Positions 26,425 to 36,600 are shown, counted from the first letter of the stretch. The stretch is DNA of 64,000 nt from UBA7672 sp036733305 (GCA_036733305.1 DAINAT010000001.1:73989-137988), one strand, 5' to 3'. The notes: generated from the letters alone by a model not told the origin. Numbers and translations are program-made.

Positions 26425-27276
26425 CTAGAGCCCGCCGCCGCCAAGGCCGATCCAGCGTCCGGCCGCAGCAACCGTGATCCACGCCAGAATGGTGAAGACG
26501 CCAATCATGCGGTTGAGCTTCGGTGTTGCAGCGTCTGGCGATGGCTTGCCGACGAACTCCCACAGCAGGAAGCCGAAGACGATCACAGCCGTGGCGCGCA
26601 AGGTCCATCGGTCGACCTCCATCACCAGATCGTAGTCGTCGAGCGGACTGTGCAGCAGCATCGTCATCACGAACATCCAGACGATGATAGCCGCCGTGAT
26701 GGCGCCCAGCGCGATGCGGGTGAAGCGCGAACCGAAGATCATCGCGATCATCCAGCCGGCGCAAACGACGTGGAAGGAGCCGGGCGCCGCGCCGTAGGAC
26801 GTGCCGAAGATCAGGATCGAGAGCAGCCATGTGACCAGCGCGACGATGGTCATCACGCGGGTTTGCTGGGTCATCACGCCATCCCTGCTGGCGAGCGATC
26901 GGACGACGCCGAGCGAGAGCAGCAGGGCAGGGATCAAGGCGATGACCTTCACGAGGAAGGCCGGCGCCCGATAGATCTTCATCGGGTTGACGATGCACAT
27001 GAAGATACCCGTCACGGCGAGCGCGATCAGGGCGGCCCAGAGCCAGGGGCGTACGGATTTCTCGATGCTCGCGGGCGAAACGCTGGTCATGCCGACGCCC
27101 ATCAGGCGCAGGCCGGGCAGCAGCATCGCGCCACCCAACACCGTTATGGCGAGCACGTGCGTGACCAGCACGGCCGGCATCACCCAGCTGGATGACTTGA
27201 TCATCATCACGCCTTCGGATGCGGCAAAGGCCTTGAGAGCGGGTTCGAGGTCAGGAAGGAGGGTTGCGATGTTCAT
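26425..27276 (-). CDS. polytopic membrane protein, DUF6644-like
   Basis: 283 residues with about seven or eight hydrophobic helices (for example VLVTHVLAITVLGGAMLL, WLWAALIALAVTGIFMCIV, ITAAIIVWMFVMTMLLH). The helix pair HVLAITVLGGAMLLPGLRLMG followed by a turn resembles the first helices of the neighbour at 27279 (HVLSLMLFAGTILMVDLRMLG), so the two are related. Its start lies two bases past the stop of that neighbour, so they are co-transcribed and probably form a complex in the inner membrane. The family has no proven function; resemblance to DUF6644/DUF2214-type proteins is by pattern only. Confidence 0.7.
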   Translation of the reverse strand: MNIATLLPDLEPALKAFAASEGVMMIKSSSWVMPAVLVTHVLAITVLGGAMLLPGLRLMGVGMTSVSPASIEKSVRPWLWAALIALAVTGIFMCIVNPMKIYRAPAFLVKVIALIPALLLSLGVVRSLASRDGVMTQQTRVMTIVALVTWLLSILIFGTSYGAAPGSFHVVCAGWMIAMIFGSRFTRIALGAITAAIIVWMFVMTMLLHSPLDDYDLVMEVDRWTLRATAVIVFGFLLWEFVGKPSPDAATPKLNRMIGVFTILAWITVAAAGRWIGLGGGGL

Positions 27277-27278
27277 CG

Positions 27279-28025
27279 TTACTCCTCCTGCGGCGCGGCT
27301 TGGTCAGCCGGAGCGCTGGCTGGCGCTTCCTCGGCCGGGGTTTCGCCGGATTCATCGGCGGGAACCTCTTCTGTCTCCTCGCCGGTACTCTCGTCCGTGA
27401 GCTCTTCGGAGGATTCTTCCTCCAGCATTTCGTTGACGGCCCGCATTTCGGATTCGCAGTCTGCAAATGCGTAACCGAACGATCCGGGCGGCATGTTCTC
27501 ACATTCGAAGAACACGAAGGCCATCAGGCGGCCGAAGATGATCACGAACATCCAGGACGTCAGCGAAATGCCGGCGGCCAGTCTTACGGAGGTAGGCGGG
27601 TTGGGGCGCGCATCCCATTCGGCCTGGCTCTTCTGCACCCGGTAGTGGAACCAGAAGATATTGGCGGCGGCGAGAATGATGAAGATCACTTTCGCCCGGA
27701 ACCATACGTTGTGGTAGTAGTGAACGGGGTTGGAGAAGAACAGCACAAGTCCCGTAATCATCACCAGCGCGAAGCCGACAATCGTGTATGGCAGGATCTT
27801 GTTGTTCAGCGTCGAATACGGAACGTCCTTGAAGGCGAAGCCAAGCATTCGCAGGTCCACCATCAATATGGTGCCGGCAAAAAGCATGAGCGAAAGGACG
27901 TGCGTTCCCTCGATCAGGGCCCAGAGGTGAAGCGATCCGGCGAGGACCTGACTCCATGACGTCGACGGGTCACCGTCAACGGCGCCGGGAACATCCTGCA
28001 GCCACTGGAGCAGATCGTGTAACAA
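27279..28025 (-). CDS. membrane protein with acidic C-terminal tail, DUF6644-like
   Basis: 248 residues with four hydrophobic helices (HVLSLMLFAGTILMVDL, ILPYTIVGFALVMITGLVLFF, FRAKVIFIILAAANIFWFH, ISLTSWMFVIIFGRLMAFVFF) and then a tail of about 60 residues very rich in Glu, Pro and Ala with almost no basic residue. The start is TTG 28025 with GGGGAGG nine bases upstream. It lies between the giant octapeptide-repeat gene (stop 137 bases upstream) and a related membrane gene two bases downstream. The acidic tail could bind cations or a basic partner. No function is assigned. Confidence 0.7.
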   Translation of the reverse strand: MLHDLLQWLQDVPGAVDGDPSTSWSQVLAGSLHLWALIEGTHVLSLMLFAGTILMVDLRMLGFAFKDVPYSTLNNKILPYTIVGFALVMITGLVLFFSNPVHYYHNVWFRAKVIFIILAAANIFWFHYRVQKSQAEWDARPNPPTSVRLAAGISLTSWMFVIIFGRLMAFVFFECENMPPGSFGYAFADCESEMRAVNEMLEEESSEELTDESTGEETEEVPADESGETPAEEAPASAPADQAAPQEE

Positions 28026-28040
28026 TGCCCGATGCCTCCC

Positions 28041-28122
28041 CGCATCTTTTGCGGACCAGTTGGGTCGGACAGGTGGCAGGTGTCAAGCCGCTCAACCCTT
28101 TGTGTAAGCGCATCTTTTGCGG
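28041..28122. repeat. 14-bp direct repeat in the gap before the membrane gene pair
   Basis: CGCATCTTTTGCGG occurs at 28041-28054 and again at 28109-28122, 68 bases apart, in the 137-base gap between the octapeptide-repeat gene and the membrane gene at 27279. Each copy can fold into a small hairpin (CGCA/TGCG). The copy nearer the membrane gene abuts its GGGGAGG ribosome site. They may be regulator sites or RNA hairpins acting between the cistrons. Confidence 0.45.
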
Positions 28123-28162
28123 TCTGTGCCGGGCGCTCGAGCCAGCGCCCCTCATCACGCAA

Positions 28163-31100
28163 CTAGCTGATCGCGCGCAGGATGGCGTCCTTCTGTTCCT
28201 GGGTCAGGCTGGTCAACTGGTCAGGCGTGAACCCGCTGATCTGGGTCGGCGTCAGTGCGTCGATCTGCGTGACGCTCAGTGCGCCGATAGCCGTTGTGCT
28301 GATGCCGGAGATCTGCGTCGAGGTCAGGCCGCTCAGCTGCAACGGTGTGAAGGTCCCAACCCAGGCGGGCAGGTTGCTGAGTTGTGCTGACGTCAGCGCA
28401 CCGATCTGGGTTGATGTCAGTGTCGAGAACTGAGCGGGGGTGAAGCCGCTCAGACGCGTGGAGGATAGGCTTCCGATCTGTTCACCCGATAGCGCGGCAA
28501 TCTGTGTGGTCGAGAACGCGCCGATCTGCGTTTCCGTCAGGGTGCGCAATTGCACACGGACGAGGCCCGCAAGCTGGGTCGCCGTCATTGCGGCGATGTC
28601 GCCCGTATCGAGATGGCCGATGTCAGTGGTCGTCAGCGCGCCGATTTGCGCAGATTTGAGGCCGGAGAGTTGCGTCAGCGTCAGCTGGTCAACCTGATCG
28701 CCGGTCATGCCGGTGATCGCAGTCGGCGAGAGTGCTCCGATCTGTGTGGAGCTCAATGTCGCGAAGGCGGACACAGTCATGGCGCCAAGCTGGTCAGGCG
28801 TGAGGCCGCTTATAAGCGTCGCGGACATCGCGCCGATCTGGCTGGTCGACAAGCCGTTGAGCTGGGTCGAGGTCAACGCCGCAGCCCAGCTTGCCGGGAA
28901 GTCGGGCGATGCGAGCTGCGTCGTCGTCAGGGTGCCGAGGGCGCCTGCGGATAGAGCTGAAGCCGCGGTCGATGAGAGAGCCGCAACCTTGGTTGCGCCG
29001 AGGCTGCTGAACTGTGTCGTCGACAGGGCCGCTGCCTGCGTCGCGGTGAACCCGCTGACGGCAGAGGTAGACAGCGCCGCCAGCTTCGTGGTGCTGAGGC
29101 CGCTCAGCAACGTGGCAGAGATGTTGGAGATTTGGGTCTCGCCGATGCCGGAAAGCTGCGTTGCGCTAAGCGCATTGAACTGCGTTGCGGTAAGGCTTGA
29201 TGCCTGCTTCGCGGTTAGCACGCCGATCTGCGTCGATGTCAGGCTGCTGAACTGCGCGCTGTTGAATGCGTTGATCTGGGCTGGGTCCAAGGCCTGGATT
29301 GTTGTCGTGGAAAGCGCAGAAATCTGGCTCGTGTAGAGCGCCTGGATCTGCGTTGTCGTGAAATAGTCGATGTTTGTCGCAGTAAGCCCGGAAACGGCGC
29401 TGGTCGACAGGCTGCGTAACTGGCTCGTCGAGAGCAGTCCGAGATGGTTGGCGTCGATCTCCGGAATCTGCGTCGCCGTGAAACCGCCCATCTGCGTCGT
29501 CGTCAGTGCTAGCATCCGCGCAAGCGTCAGGCCTGGAAGGGCCGAAGTGGCCAGCGAGCTGATCTGCGCGGACGTCATTGCCGCCAGCTGGCTGGCGCTG
29601 AGCGCTTCAACCTGCGCAGCGGTCATGCCCGCAACGCCCGTAACCGAAAGCGCAGCGATCTCGGAGTTCGTGAAAGTCGCCAATTGAGAGGTCGACAACG
29701 CGCCTATCTGCGTCGCGTTGAAGCCGCCGACGCCTGAGATAGTAAGTGCATCGGCCTGCGTAACGTTCAAGGCTTGAATGGCCGTGGTCGTCAGCTCGGA
29801 AAGCTGGGTCGCCTTCAGGCTGCGGATCTGCGTGGTCGTAAAGGAAGCAATCGCAGTCTCGCCCAGTGCGGCGATGGCCGAGGCGCTGAGGCGGGAGAGT
29901 TGCGTCGCGCTAAGAGCGGCTGTTTGCGTTGCCGAGAAGGCGGCAGCCTGCGTCTCCGACAAAGCGGCAATCTGGTTCGACGACAGCGCGGCAAACTGGT
30001 TGCCGCTAAGCGCCGCGATCTCCGTAGTCGTCAGGCCCGCCACCGCGGTTGTCGACAGGGCGGCGATCTGCGTCGGCTTCAAGGCGGCAAGCTGGGAGAT
30101 TGTCAGTGTCGCGACCTGTGTGCCGCTCAGCCCCGCAATCTGCGAGGTGCTCAGATTGGCCAGCTGTGTCGTGCTCAGTGCGGCGATTTGCTGTTCGCTG
30201 AGTGCGCCGATCTGCGTGCCAGCCAGGCCAGCCAGGCGGGTCGTCGCGAGGTTCTGGATGTCTTCCTGCTCGAAGCCATGGATCGCAGTCGCGGACAGGC
30301 TGTTGAGCTGCGCAACCGACAGCTTGTTGACCTGATCGGCCGTCATGCCGGTGATCTGATCGGCTGTCAGGCCTTTGAGTTGAACGGAGGTGAACGCGCC
30401 GATCTGCGTCGTGGTCAGCGCCGCGACCTGCTCCGTTGTCAGCGCGGCAATACTGGCGCTCGCCAGGCCCTTCACTTGCGTTGTGTTCAGACCAGCGATC
30501 TGCGTGGTGGACAGTTCGGCCATCTGCGTTGCGCTGAGACCCGACAACATCGTCGAAGTCATCGCGCCAAGTTGCGTGCTGGTCAGCGCGGTCAGTTGCG
30601 ATCCGGTCAGGCTCGCCATCTGCGTCGAGGCAAACGACCCGATCTGGGTGATCGAAAGCCCCGAAATCTGCGTCGTCGTCAGCGCCGAAATGCTTGTGCC
30701 GTTGAGTGAGCGCAACTGCGTCGAGTTCAAATTCGACAGCTGCGAGCCCGACAGCGCGCCGACCTGTGTTTCGTTCAACGCCGCCAGTTGCGTGAAGGCA
30801 AGCCCGCCAATCTGCGTACGCGTCAGCGCCGCAATACTCTCCGTGCTCAGGCCTTCAAGCGCCGTGACCGAGAACGAGCCGATCTGTGTCGCGTTGAGCG
30901 CCGCGATCTGCTCGGTCGTGAACGCAGCCAGTGCATCCGCGCCAAACCCGCGCAGCTGCACCCCGCTCAGGGCTGCAAGTTGCGTCGTCGCCAGGTCGGC
31001 GACCTGTTCCGTCGACAGGCCGCTGATACCCGTGGCGCTCAAGCCCCTGATCTGCGTCGTCGTCAGCCCCGCGATTGCATCCGATCCAAACGCGCCGATC

Positions 31101-33499
31101 TGCTGCGCTGTCAGGCCGCCGACAGCCGTGGAGGTGAGCGCCGCCATCTGCGCGGAAGAGAGATTGGCGAGTTGATCGGAGGTAAAGCCGCCGAACTGCG
31201 CCCCGGTGAATGCCGCAACCTGCGTTGCCGTGAGCGCTGCCATCTGCGTGGTGGCCAGCAACCCGATATCGCTAGCCGTCAGGCCCTTCACCTGCGTGGT
31301 CGTCAGCGTGGCGATCTGCGTTTCAGAAAGAGCAGCCAGCTGGGTTTCGCCAAAGCCGCCAATCTGCGTTGCCGTCAGCGCTGCTAGCTGGCCGGTCGTA
31401 AGATGCGCGATGTCACGGGCTTCGAGGCCGGAAATCCCGGTCGCGCTCAGGCTCGCCATTTGTGTGACCGAGAGCGTCCCAATCTGCGCGTCCGTCATAG
31501 CCGTGATCTGGTCGGCGCTCAATGCGCGCAGCTGCACGGTCGTGAAGGAAGACAGCTGTGTCGTTGTGATTGCGGCGATCTGGTCTCCCGTCAGCGAGCT
31601 GAGGCTCGCGCCGGCCAGCGAACGCAGTTGCGTTGTCGACAGGCTGGCGAACTGTTCCGCCCCGAGCGCGCCCACTTGCGTGGCGTTCAGCGCAAGCATC
31701 TGTGTCGTGCTGAATCCCGAAATCTGCGTGCTGGTCAGCGCGCCGATTGCCGTGCTGGACAGAACGCCGACCTGCGTTGTCACCAGTGAGCCCAGCTGGG
31801 TCGACGACAGCGCTGCAATCTGTTGCTCGCTCAGTGCGTTGACTTGGGATGTCGTCAGTACCGACATCTGCGTCGTGCGCAGCAGGCCGATCTGCGTGGT
31901 CGTCAGCCCCTCGATTTCGGAAATGGGAATGGCGCGTATCTGCGTCGCAGTCAGCGCAGCGAGCTGGTCGTTCGACAGCGCTGCGAACTGGCCGCTCGAC
32001 AGGCCGCCAACGCCGATGCCCTTGATCTGGGCGACCGTCAGCGCCGACAGCTGCTCTGTGCCGATGGACGCAAGCTGGGTCGAAGTCAGCGCGGCAAGTC
32101 CGGTGGAGCTGAACGCCGACCATTGTGTGGTCGAGAACGAGGAAATTTGCGTCAGGTCCAGACCCTGGATCTGCGCAGACGACAGTGCGCCGATCTGAGT
32201 CGACTGCAACGCCTGGAGTTGCGTTACCGAGAAACCGTTGATGCTGGTTGCGTTCAGCAGCCTCACCTGCGTCGTCGACAGCGCGTTCAGTTGCGTCGTG
32301 TCGAGAGCGGCTGCTTGTGTCGAGCTGATCGCCCCGAGTTCTTCAACGCCGAGGCTCGCGATCTGGCTGGTGGTCAGCGCCTGGATCTGCGTGTCGGACA
32401 GCTGACGCACCTGCGTTGCGGTCAGGCCGGTGATCTGTGTCGCGACTATCGCGCCGATCTGGTCAGTTGTGAGCGAGTTGATCTGGGTCGTGTTGAAGCC
32501 GCCGATCTGGCTGGCCGTCAGCGAGCTGAATTGCGTCGTCGAGAGCGACAGGACCTGTTCGGTCGACAGCGCGGACAATTGCGCCGCCGTAACCGACCTC
32601 ATCTGGGCGGGAGATATCAAACCTAGCTGGGTTGTCGTGAGGCCTGAGAACTGCGTGTTCGTCATCGCTGCAATCTCGACCGGCAGCAGCGCCGCCATGC
32701 GGGTAGCATCCAGCGACTGGATCTGCGTCGCCGTGAAGCCCTTCACCTGCGCTGCGTTCAGCGCCGTGAACTGCGTGATCGACAACGCATCCCATTGCGA
32801 TGTCGCAAGGCCGCTGATCGCCGCCGAGCTGAGCCCGACGATCTGCGCCGTCGAGAAGCCATTGAGCTGCTCGGTCGTAAGACCCTGAACCTGCAAGGCA
32901 GTCATTGCGGCGATCTGGGTCTGCTGGAAGGCTGCGGTCTGCGTGGTGCTCAGTTGTGAAATCTGCGTCTGCGTCAACGCTTTGACCTGCGCGGCGACGA
33001 GCGCGGAAATCTGTGTCGGTGCAAAGGCGGCGAGCTGTTCGGTCGACAGCGCGCTGATTTCTCCCGCCGTGAAGCCCTTGATCTGGGCTGGCGTCATCGC
33101 GCTGATCTGCGTCGGCGTAAGGGCGCCCAGCTGCGTGGTGGAAAGCGCGGCGAAGTCGACAGCTTCAAGCGCGCGGATCTGCGTCGTGGTCAGGGCGGCG
33201 ATGTCTTCGGGATCGAGCGAGGCAAACTGCGCCGACGACAGCGCGAACAGCTGCGCCGCCGTGAACGACATCTGGCTCGGCAACAGCGCCTGGATCTGCG
33301 CGCGCGAGAGAGAGGCGACCTGACGGGTCGACAGCTGCGAGATCTGCGTGCCGCTGAACTGCGTCATCTGCGAGGTCGTGAGGGCGGTCGCCTGTACGGT
33401 CGACATGGCCGCGAGATCGGTTCGCGTGAGCGACTCGATCGTCTCGCGCGACATCGACGCGATCTGCGCCAAGTTGTAGCTCGTGATGAAGGAAACCAC
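28163..33499 (-). CDS. giant octapeptide-repeat protein
   Basis: 1778 residues built almost wholly of tandem eight-residue units, S/T-x-T-Q-I/L/V-x-x-L/F, for example STTQIAAL and TPTQISAM. I can divide the whole chain into 220 units plus a five-residue end (LRAIS); only four units are not eight long: residues 73-79 (7), 496-500 (5), 1525-1542 (18) and 1703-1717 (15). I see no cysteine, signal peptide, membrane helix, autotransporter or RTX domain. The GTG start at 33499 is supported by GAGAGGGG seven bases upstream. S/T-x-x-Q resembles a helix N-capping box, so a solenoid of very short helices is possible, but a beta-solenoid is not excluded. Function unknown; it precedes two membrane-protein genes on the same strand. 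Confidence 0.85.
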   Translation of the reverse strand: MVSFITSYNLAQIASMSRETIESLTRTDLAAMSTVQATALTTSQMTQFSGTQISQLSTRQVASLSRAQIQALLPSQMSFTAAQLFALSSAQFASLDPEDIAALTTTQIRALEAVDFAALSTTQLGALTPTQISAMTPAQIKGFTAGEISALSTEQLAAFAPTQISALVAAQVKALTQTQISQLSTTQTAAFQQTQIAAMTALQVQGLTTEQLNGFSTAQIVGLSSAAISGLATSQWDALSITQFTALNAAQVKGFTATQIQSLDATRMAALLPVEIAAMTNTQFSGLTTTQLGLISPAQMRSVTAAQLSALSTEQVLSLSTTQFSSLTASQIGGFNTTQINSLTTDQIGAIVATQITGLTATQVRQLSDTQIQALTTSQIASLGVEELGAISSTQAAALDTTQLNALSTTQVRLLNATSINGFSVTQLQALQSTQIGALSSAQIQGLDLTQISSFSTTQWSAFSSTGLAALTSTQLASIGTEQLSALTVAQIKGIGVGGLSSGQFAALSNDQLAALTATQIRAIPISEIEGLTTTQIGLLRTTQMSVLTTSQVNALSEQQIAALSSTQLGSLVTTQVGVLSSTAIGALTSTQISGFSTTQMLALNATQVGALGAEQFASLSTTQLRSLAGASLSSLTGDQIAAITTTQLSSFTTVQLRALSADQITAMTDAQIGTLSVTQMASLSATGISGLEARDIAHLTTGQLAALTATQIGGFGETQLAALSETQIATLTTTQVKGLTASDIGLLATTQMAALTATQVAAFTGAQFGGFTSDQLANLSSAQMAALTSTAVGGLTAQQIGAFGSDAIAGLTTTQIRGLSATGISGLSTEQVADLATTQLAALSGVQLRGFGADALAAFTTEQIAALNATQIGSFSVTALEGLSTESIAALTRTQIGGLAFTQLAALNETQVGALSGSQLSNLNSTQLRSLNGTSISALTTTQISGLSITQIGSFASTQMASLTGSQLTALTSTQLGAMTSTMLSGLSATQMAELSTTQIAGLNTTQVKGLASASIAALTTEQVAALTTTQIGAFTSVQLKGLTADQITGMTADQVNKLSVAQLNSLSATAIHGFEQEDIQNLATTRLAGLAGTQIGALSEQQIAALSTTQLANLSTSQIAGLSGTQVATLTISQLAALKPTQIAALSTTAVAGLTTTEIAALSGNQFAALSSNQIAALSETQAAAFSATQTAALSATQLSRLSASAIAALGETAIASFTTTQIRSLKATQLSELTTTAIQALNVTQADALTISGVGGFNATQIGALSTSQLATFTNSEIAALSVTGVAGMTAAQVEALSASQLAAMTSAQISSLATSALPGLTLARMLALTTTQMGGFTATQIPEIDANHLGLLSTSQLRSLSTSAVSGLTATNIDYFTTTQIQALYTSQISALSTTTIQALDPAQINAFNSAQFSSLTSTQIGVLTAKQASSLTATQFNALSATQLSGIGETQISNISATLLSGLSTTKLAALSTSAVSGFTATQAAALSTTQFSSLGATKVAALSSTAASALSAGALGTLTTTQLASPDFPASWAAALTSTQLNGLSTSQIGAMSATLISGLTPDQLGAMTVSAFATLSSTQIGALSPTAITGMTGDQVDQLTLTQLSGLKSAQIGALTTTDIGHLDTGDIAAMTATQLAGLVRVQLRTLTETQIGAFSTTQIAALSGEQIGSLSSTRLSGFTPAQFSTLTSTQIGALTSAQLSNLPAWVGTFTPLQLSGLTSTQISGISTTAIGALSVTQIDALTPTQISGFTPDQLTSLTQEQKDAILRAIS

Positions 33500-33611
33500 G
33501 GTCTAGCCCCTCTCGCGGCCCTGCGGCCGTTTGACTGACACCGCGCACACGCGCGTTGCGCGCGAGACCTCGCAAGACCCGGGCCAACAAATTAACCAAG
33601 AGAAATGCTGT

Positions 33612-33651
33612 TAAAACAAAGCACTGGGCCGGTCTCTTGCGAGCCCGGCCC
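33612..33651 (-). terminator. rho-independent terminator of the metal efflux operon
   Basis: GGGCCGG (33626-33632) pairs with CCGGCCC (33645-33651). Read on the minus strand the stem is followed by AGTGCTTTGTTTT. It lies 25 bases past the stop of the RND pump gene and ahead of the octapeptide-repeat gene, so these two transcripts are likely separate. Confidence 0.7.
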
Positions 33652-33676
33652 GGCATTATCTGCCCACCAGTCGGGC

Positions 33677-36600
33677 CTAATTGCCGGATGGGGTTCCGGC
33701 GGGTGCGGCGTCGACGGTGATAATCGCTTGCCGCCGACGTGCCTGGAAGCGCGCGGCGAGGGTCGGCAGGACGACCAGGGTCAGCAGAGTGGCTGTCACG
33801 AGACCCCCGATAACGACAGTCGCGATCGGCTTCTGCACCTCTGCGCCGGCCCCCGTTGCAATCGCCATTGGAATGAAACCGAGGACAGCCACCAGAGCCG
33901 TGGTCAGCACGGCGCGAAGGCGGCTGAGTGCGCCTTCGATCGCCGCATCCCGAGGTGAAAGGCCAGCATCGAGATTCTGCCGGACTGCCTGCATCAGCAC
34001 GAGCCCGTTAAGCGTCGCGACGCCGGAAACGGCGATGAAGCCCACCGCCGCCGAAATCGAGAACGGCATCCCGCGCAACAGAAGCGCCAGTACAGCGCCC
34101 ACCAGCGCCAGCGGCACAACCGCAAACACCAGCGCCGCCTCAAGAGCGGAGCCCAGCGCCATGTACAGCAGCACGCCAATCAACAGCAGCACGACCGGCA
34201 GGATAATGCCGAGCCGGGCGCTGGCGCGTTCGAGATTCTCAAACTGCCCGCCCCAGTCCATCCATCCCCCGACAGGCGGCTGAACCTGCGCGTTGACCTT
34301 GGCCTGCGCCTCAGCAACGAAGCTGCCCAGATCGCGGCCACGCACATTGGCCTGCACAACGATGCGCCGCTTGCCGCCTTCACGGCTGATCTGGCTGGGG
34401 CCTTCAGCCGTCTCAAAGCGCGCGACGGCTGACAGGGGAACAGTGCGTCCCCCCGCCTCGACCGTCTCGCGCATGACAGGCAGCTGCTGCATCACTGCTG
34501 GGTCGTTGCGCACGGTGTCGTCCAGGCGAACGACAACATCGAAGCGCCTGTCGCCTTCCAGCACGATACCCGCTTCGCGTCCGCCCAGCCCAATGGCAAG
34601 TGCGTCAGCCGCATCGCTGGCATGAACGCCTTGAGCTGCGGCAGCCGTGCGATCGACAACCGCGGTAATCGTCGGCTGCCCTGTGACCTGCTCGACACGA
34701 ACATCCGCTGCGCCTGGAATGCTGCGAAGCACCTCCGCCACCTTGGCCGCCGTGGCGCCCATGGTCTCGAAATCATCGCCATAGATCTTCACAGCCACAT
34801 CGGAGCGTATGCCCGCGATCAGCTCGTTGAAGCGCATCTGGATCGGCTGCGTGAACTCATAGCTGTTGCCCAGCAACTTCCCAAGTTCGGCTTCCATGCG
34901 GCTCACCAGCTCTGCCTTGGGCAGGCGAGGGTCAGGCCACGCATCGCGCGGCTTCAGCATCACGAACGTATCCGAGATATTCGGCGGCATCGGGTCGGAT
35001 GCGACTTCCGCCGTGCCGGTGCGCGTGAACACAAGGTCCACCTCAGGCATGGCCTTCAGCGTGTCCTCTACGCGGAACTGCATCGCCTGGCTCTGTTCCA
35101 GTGACGTGGAAGGAACGCGCAATGCCTGCACCAGCAGGTCGCCCTCATCCAGCGTCGGCAGGAACTCGCGACCTAGCGTGAAGAAGCTCAGCAGCCCCGC
35201 GATGGACGCGATGATTGCGCCGGTGATGATCGTCACCGGGCGTTTCACGCTCCAGCGCAGCAGAGGCTCGAACACCGATCGTGCGGCCTTCTCGACGCGC
35301 GTTTCGTGATGCGCCTTGGACGCCTTCAGGAATAGCGCGGCCATAGCCGGAACAAGTGTGAACGACAGGATGAAGGCTCCGCCGAGAGCAAACATCACGG
35401 TCGCAGCGAGCGGCGAGAACATCTTGCCCTCGACTCCCTCAAACGCCAGCAACGGTGCATAGACCAACAGAATGATTGCCTGCCCGAACGCCGCCGGCGG
35501 CGCCATTTCCCTTGCAGCAGCAGCCGCAACACCCAGCCGCTCACCCGCAGTCAGGTCTCGTGCCAGCGCCTCGCGTCTCAACCCCATGCGCCGCAGCGTG
35601 TTCTCGATCACAACGATCGCGCCATCGACAATCAGGCCGAAATCCAGTGCGCCAAGGCTCATCAGGTTCGCGCTGATGCCGAACCGGTTCATGGCGCTCG
35701 CCGCAAACAGGAAGGACAGGGGGATGATCGCCGCCGCAATGATCGCCGCGCGCACATTGCCCAGCGTCAGGAACAACACCACCGTCACCAGCAACGCGCC
35801 GAGCAACAGGTTGTGTTCAACCGTACCGATCGTCGCTTCCACCAGCTTGGTGCGATCCAGCGCCGGCCGGACGACGACGTCTTTTGGCAGGCTCGCCTGA
35901 ATTTCCTTCAACCGATCGCCGACGCGATGCGCCACCTCACGGCTGTTCTCGCCCTGCAGCATCAACGCCGTGCCGACCACGACTTCGCGCCCGTTAGCGC
36001 TGGCAGACCCGAGACGCGGCGCGCGTCCGGCCTCCACCGTTGCGAGATCGGAAACGCGAACAACAAGCCCGCCCTCATTGAGAACCGGCGTCTGCGCCAG
36101 TTCCTCAAGGCTGCGCAGCCGCGCATCCGCGCGCACCACATAGGCTTCGCCCGCACGGCTCACATAGCCCGCGCCCGCAATCCGGTTCGCATGTTCCAGC
36201 GCCTCAACCAGCTGCACCAGGCCGACGCCGTAAGCCGCCAGCTTGGTCGGGTCCGGGTGTACGGCATATTCCTTCACATACCCGCCGAGCACATCGACAC
36301 CTGCCACGCCTTTCACGCTGCGCAGTTGTGGCGCGATGATCCAGTCCTGCACCGTGCGCAGGTAGGTCGCTTTCTGCAGATCGTCCGACAGGCGCTCGCC
36401 CTCAGGCGTCACATAGACGGCGCCCTGCTTCGTCATCTCCGGCGAGAACTCGACCGTCCAGATGTAAACCTCGCCCAGACCTGTCACCACCGGACCTGTG
36501 GTTGGCGAAAGCCCGGCGGGAAGCTCCTGCTTCGCCGACTGCAGCCGTTCATTCACGATGTTCCGCGCGAAATAGATGTCGGTCGCATCCGTGAACACAG

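Noticed and set aside
26107..27195. A 362-codon plus-strand frame rich in Arg, Asp and His
   Set aside because: Overlaps the VOC gene and the membrane gene in the wrong frame; low-complexity composition typical of a GC-rich shadow.
28182..33323. Long plus-strand open frames opposite the octad gene, rich in Cys, Val and Arg
   Set aside because: They arise because the 24-bp period keeps stop codons out of the antisense frames; they have no ribosome sites and only mirror the octads.
28163..33499. Octad gene as a tandem-repeat assembly artefact or CRISPR-like array
   Set aside because: Units are diverged at DNA level, are in one open frame of 1778 codons and have no identical repeats with unique spacers.
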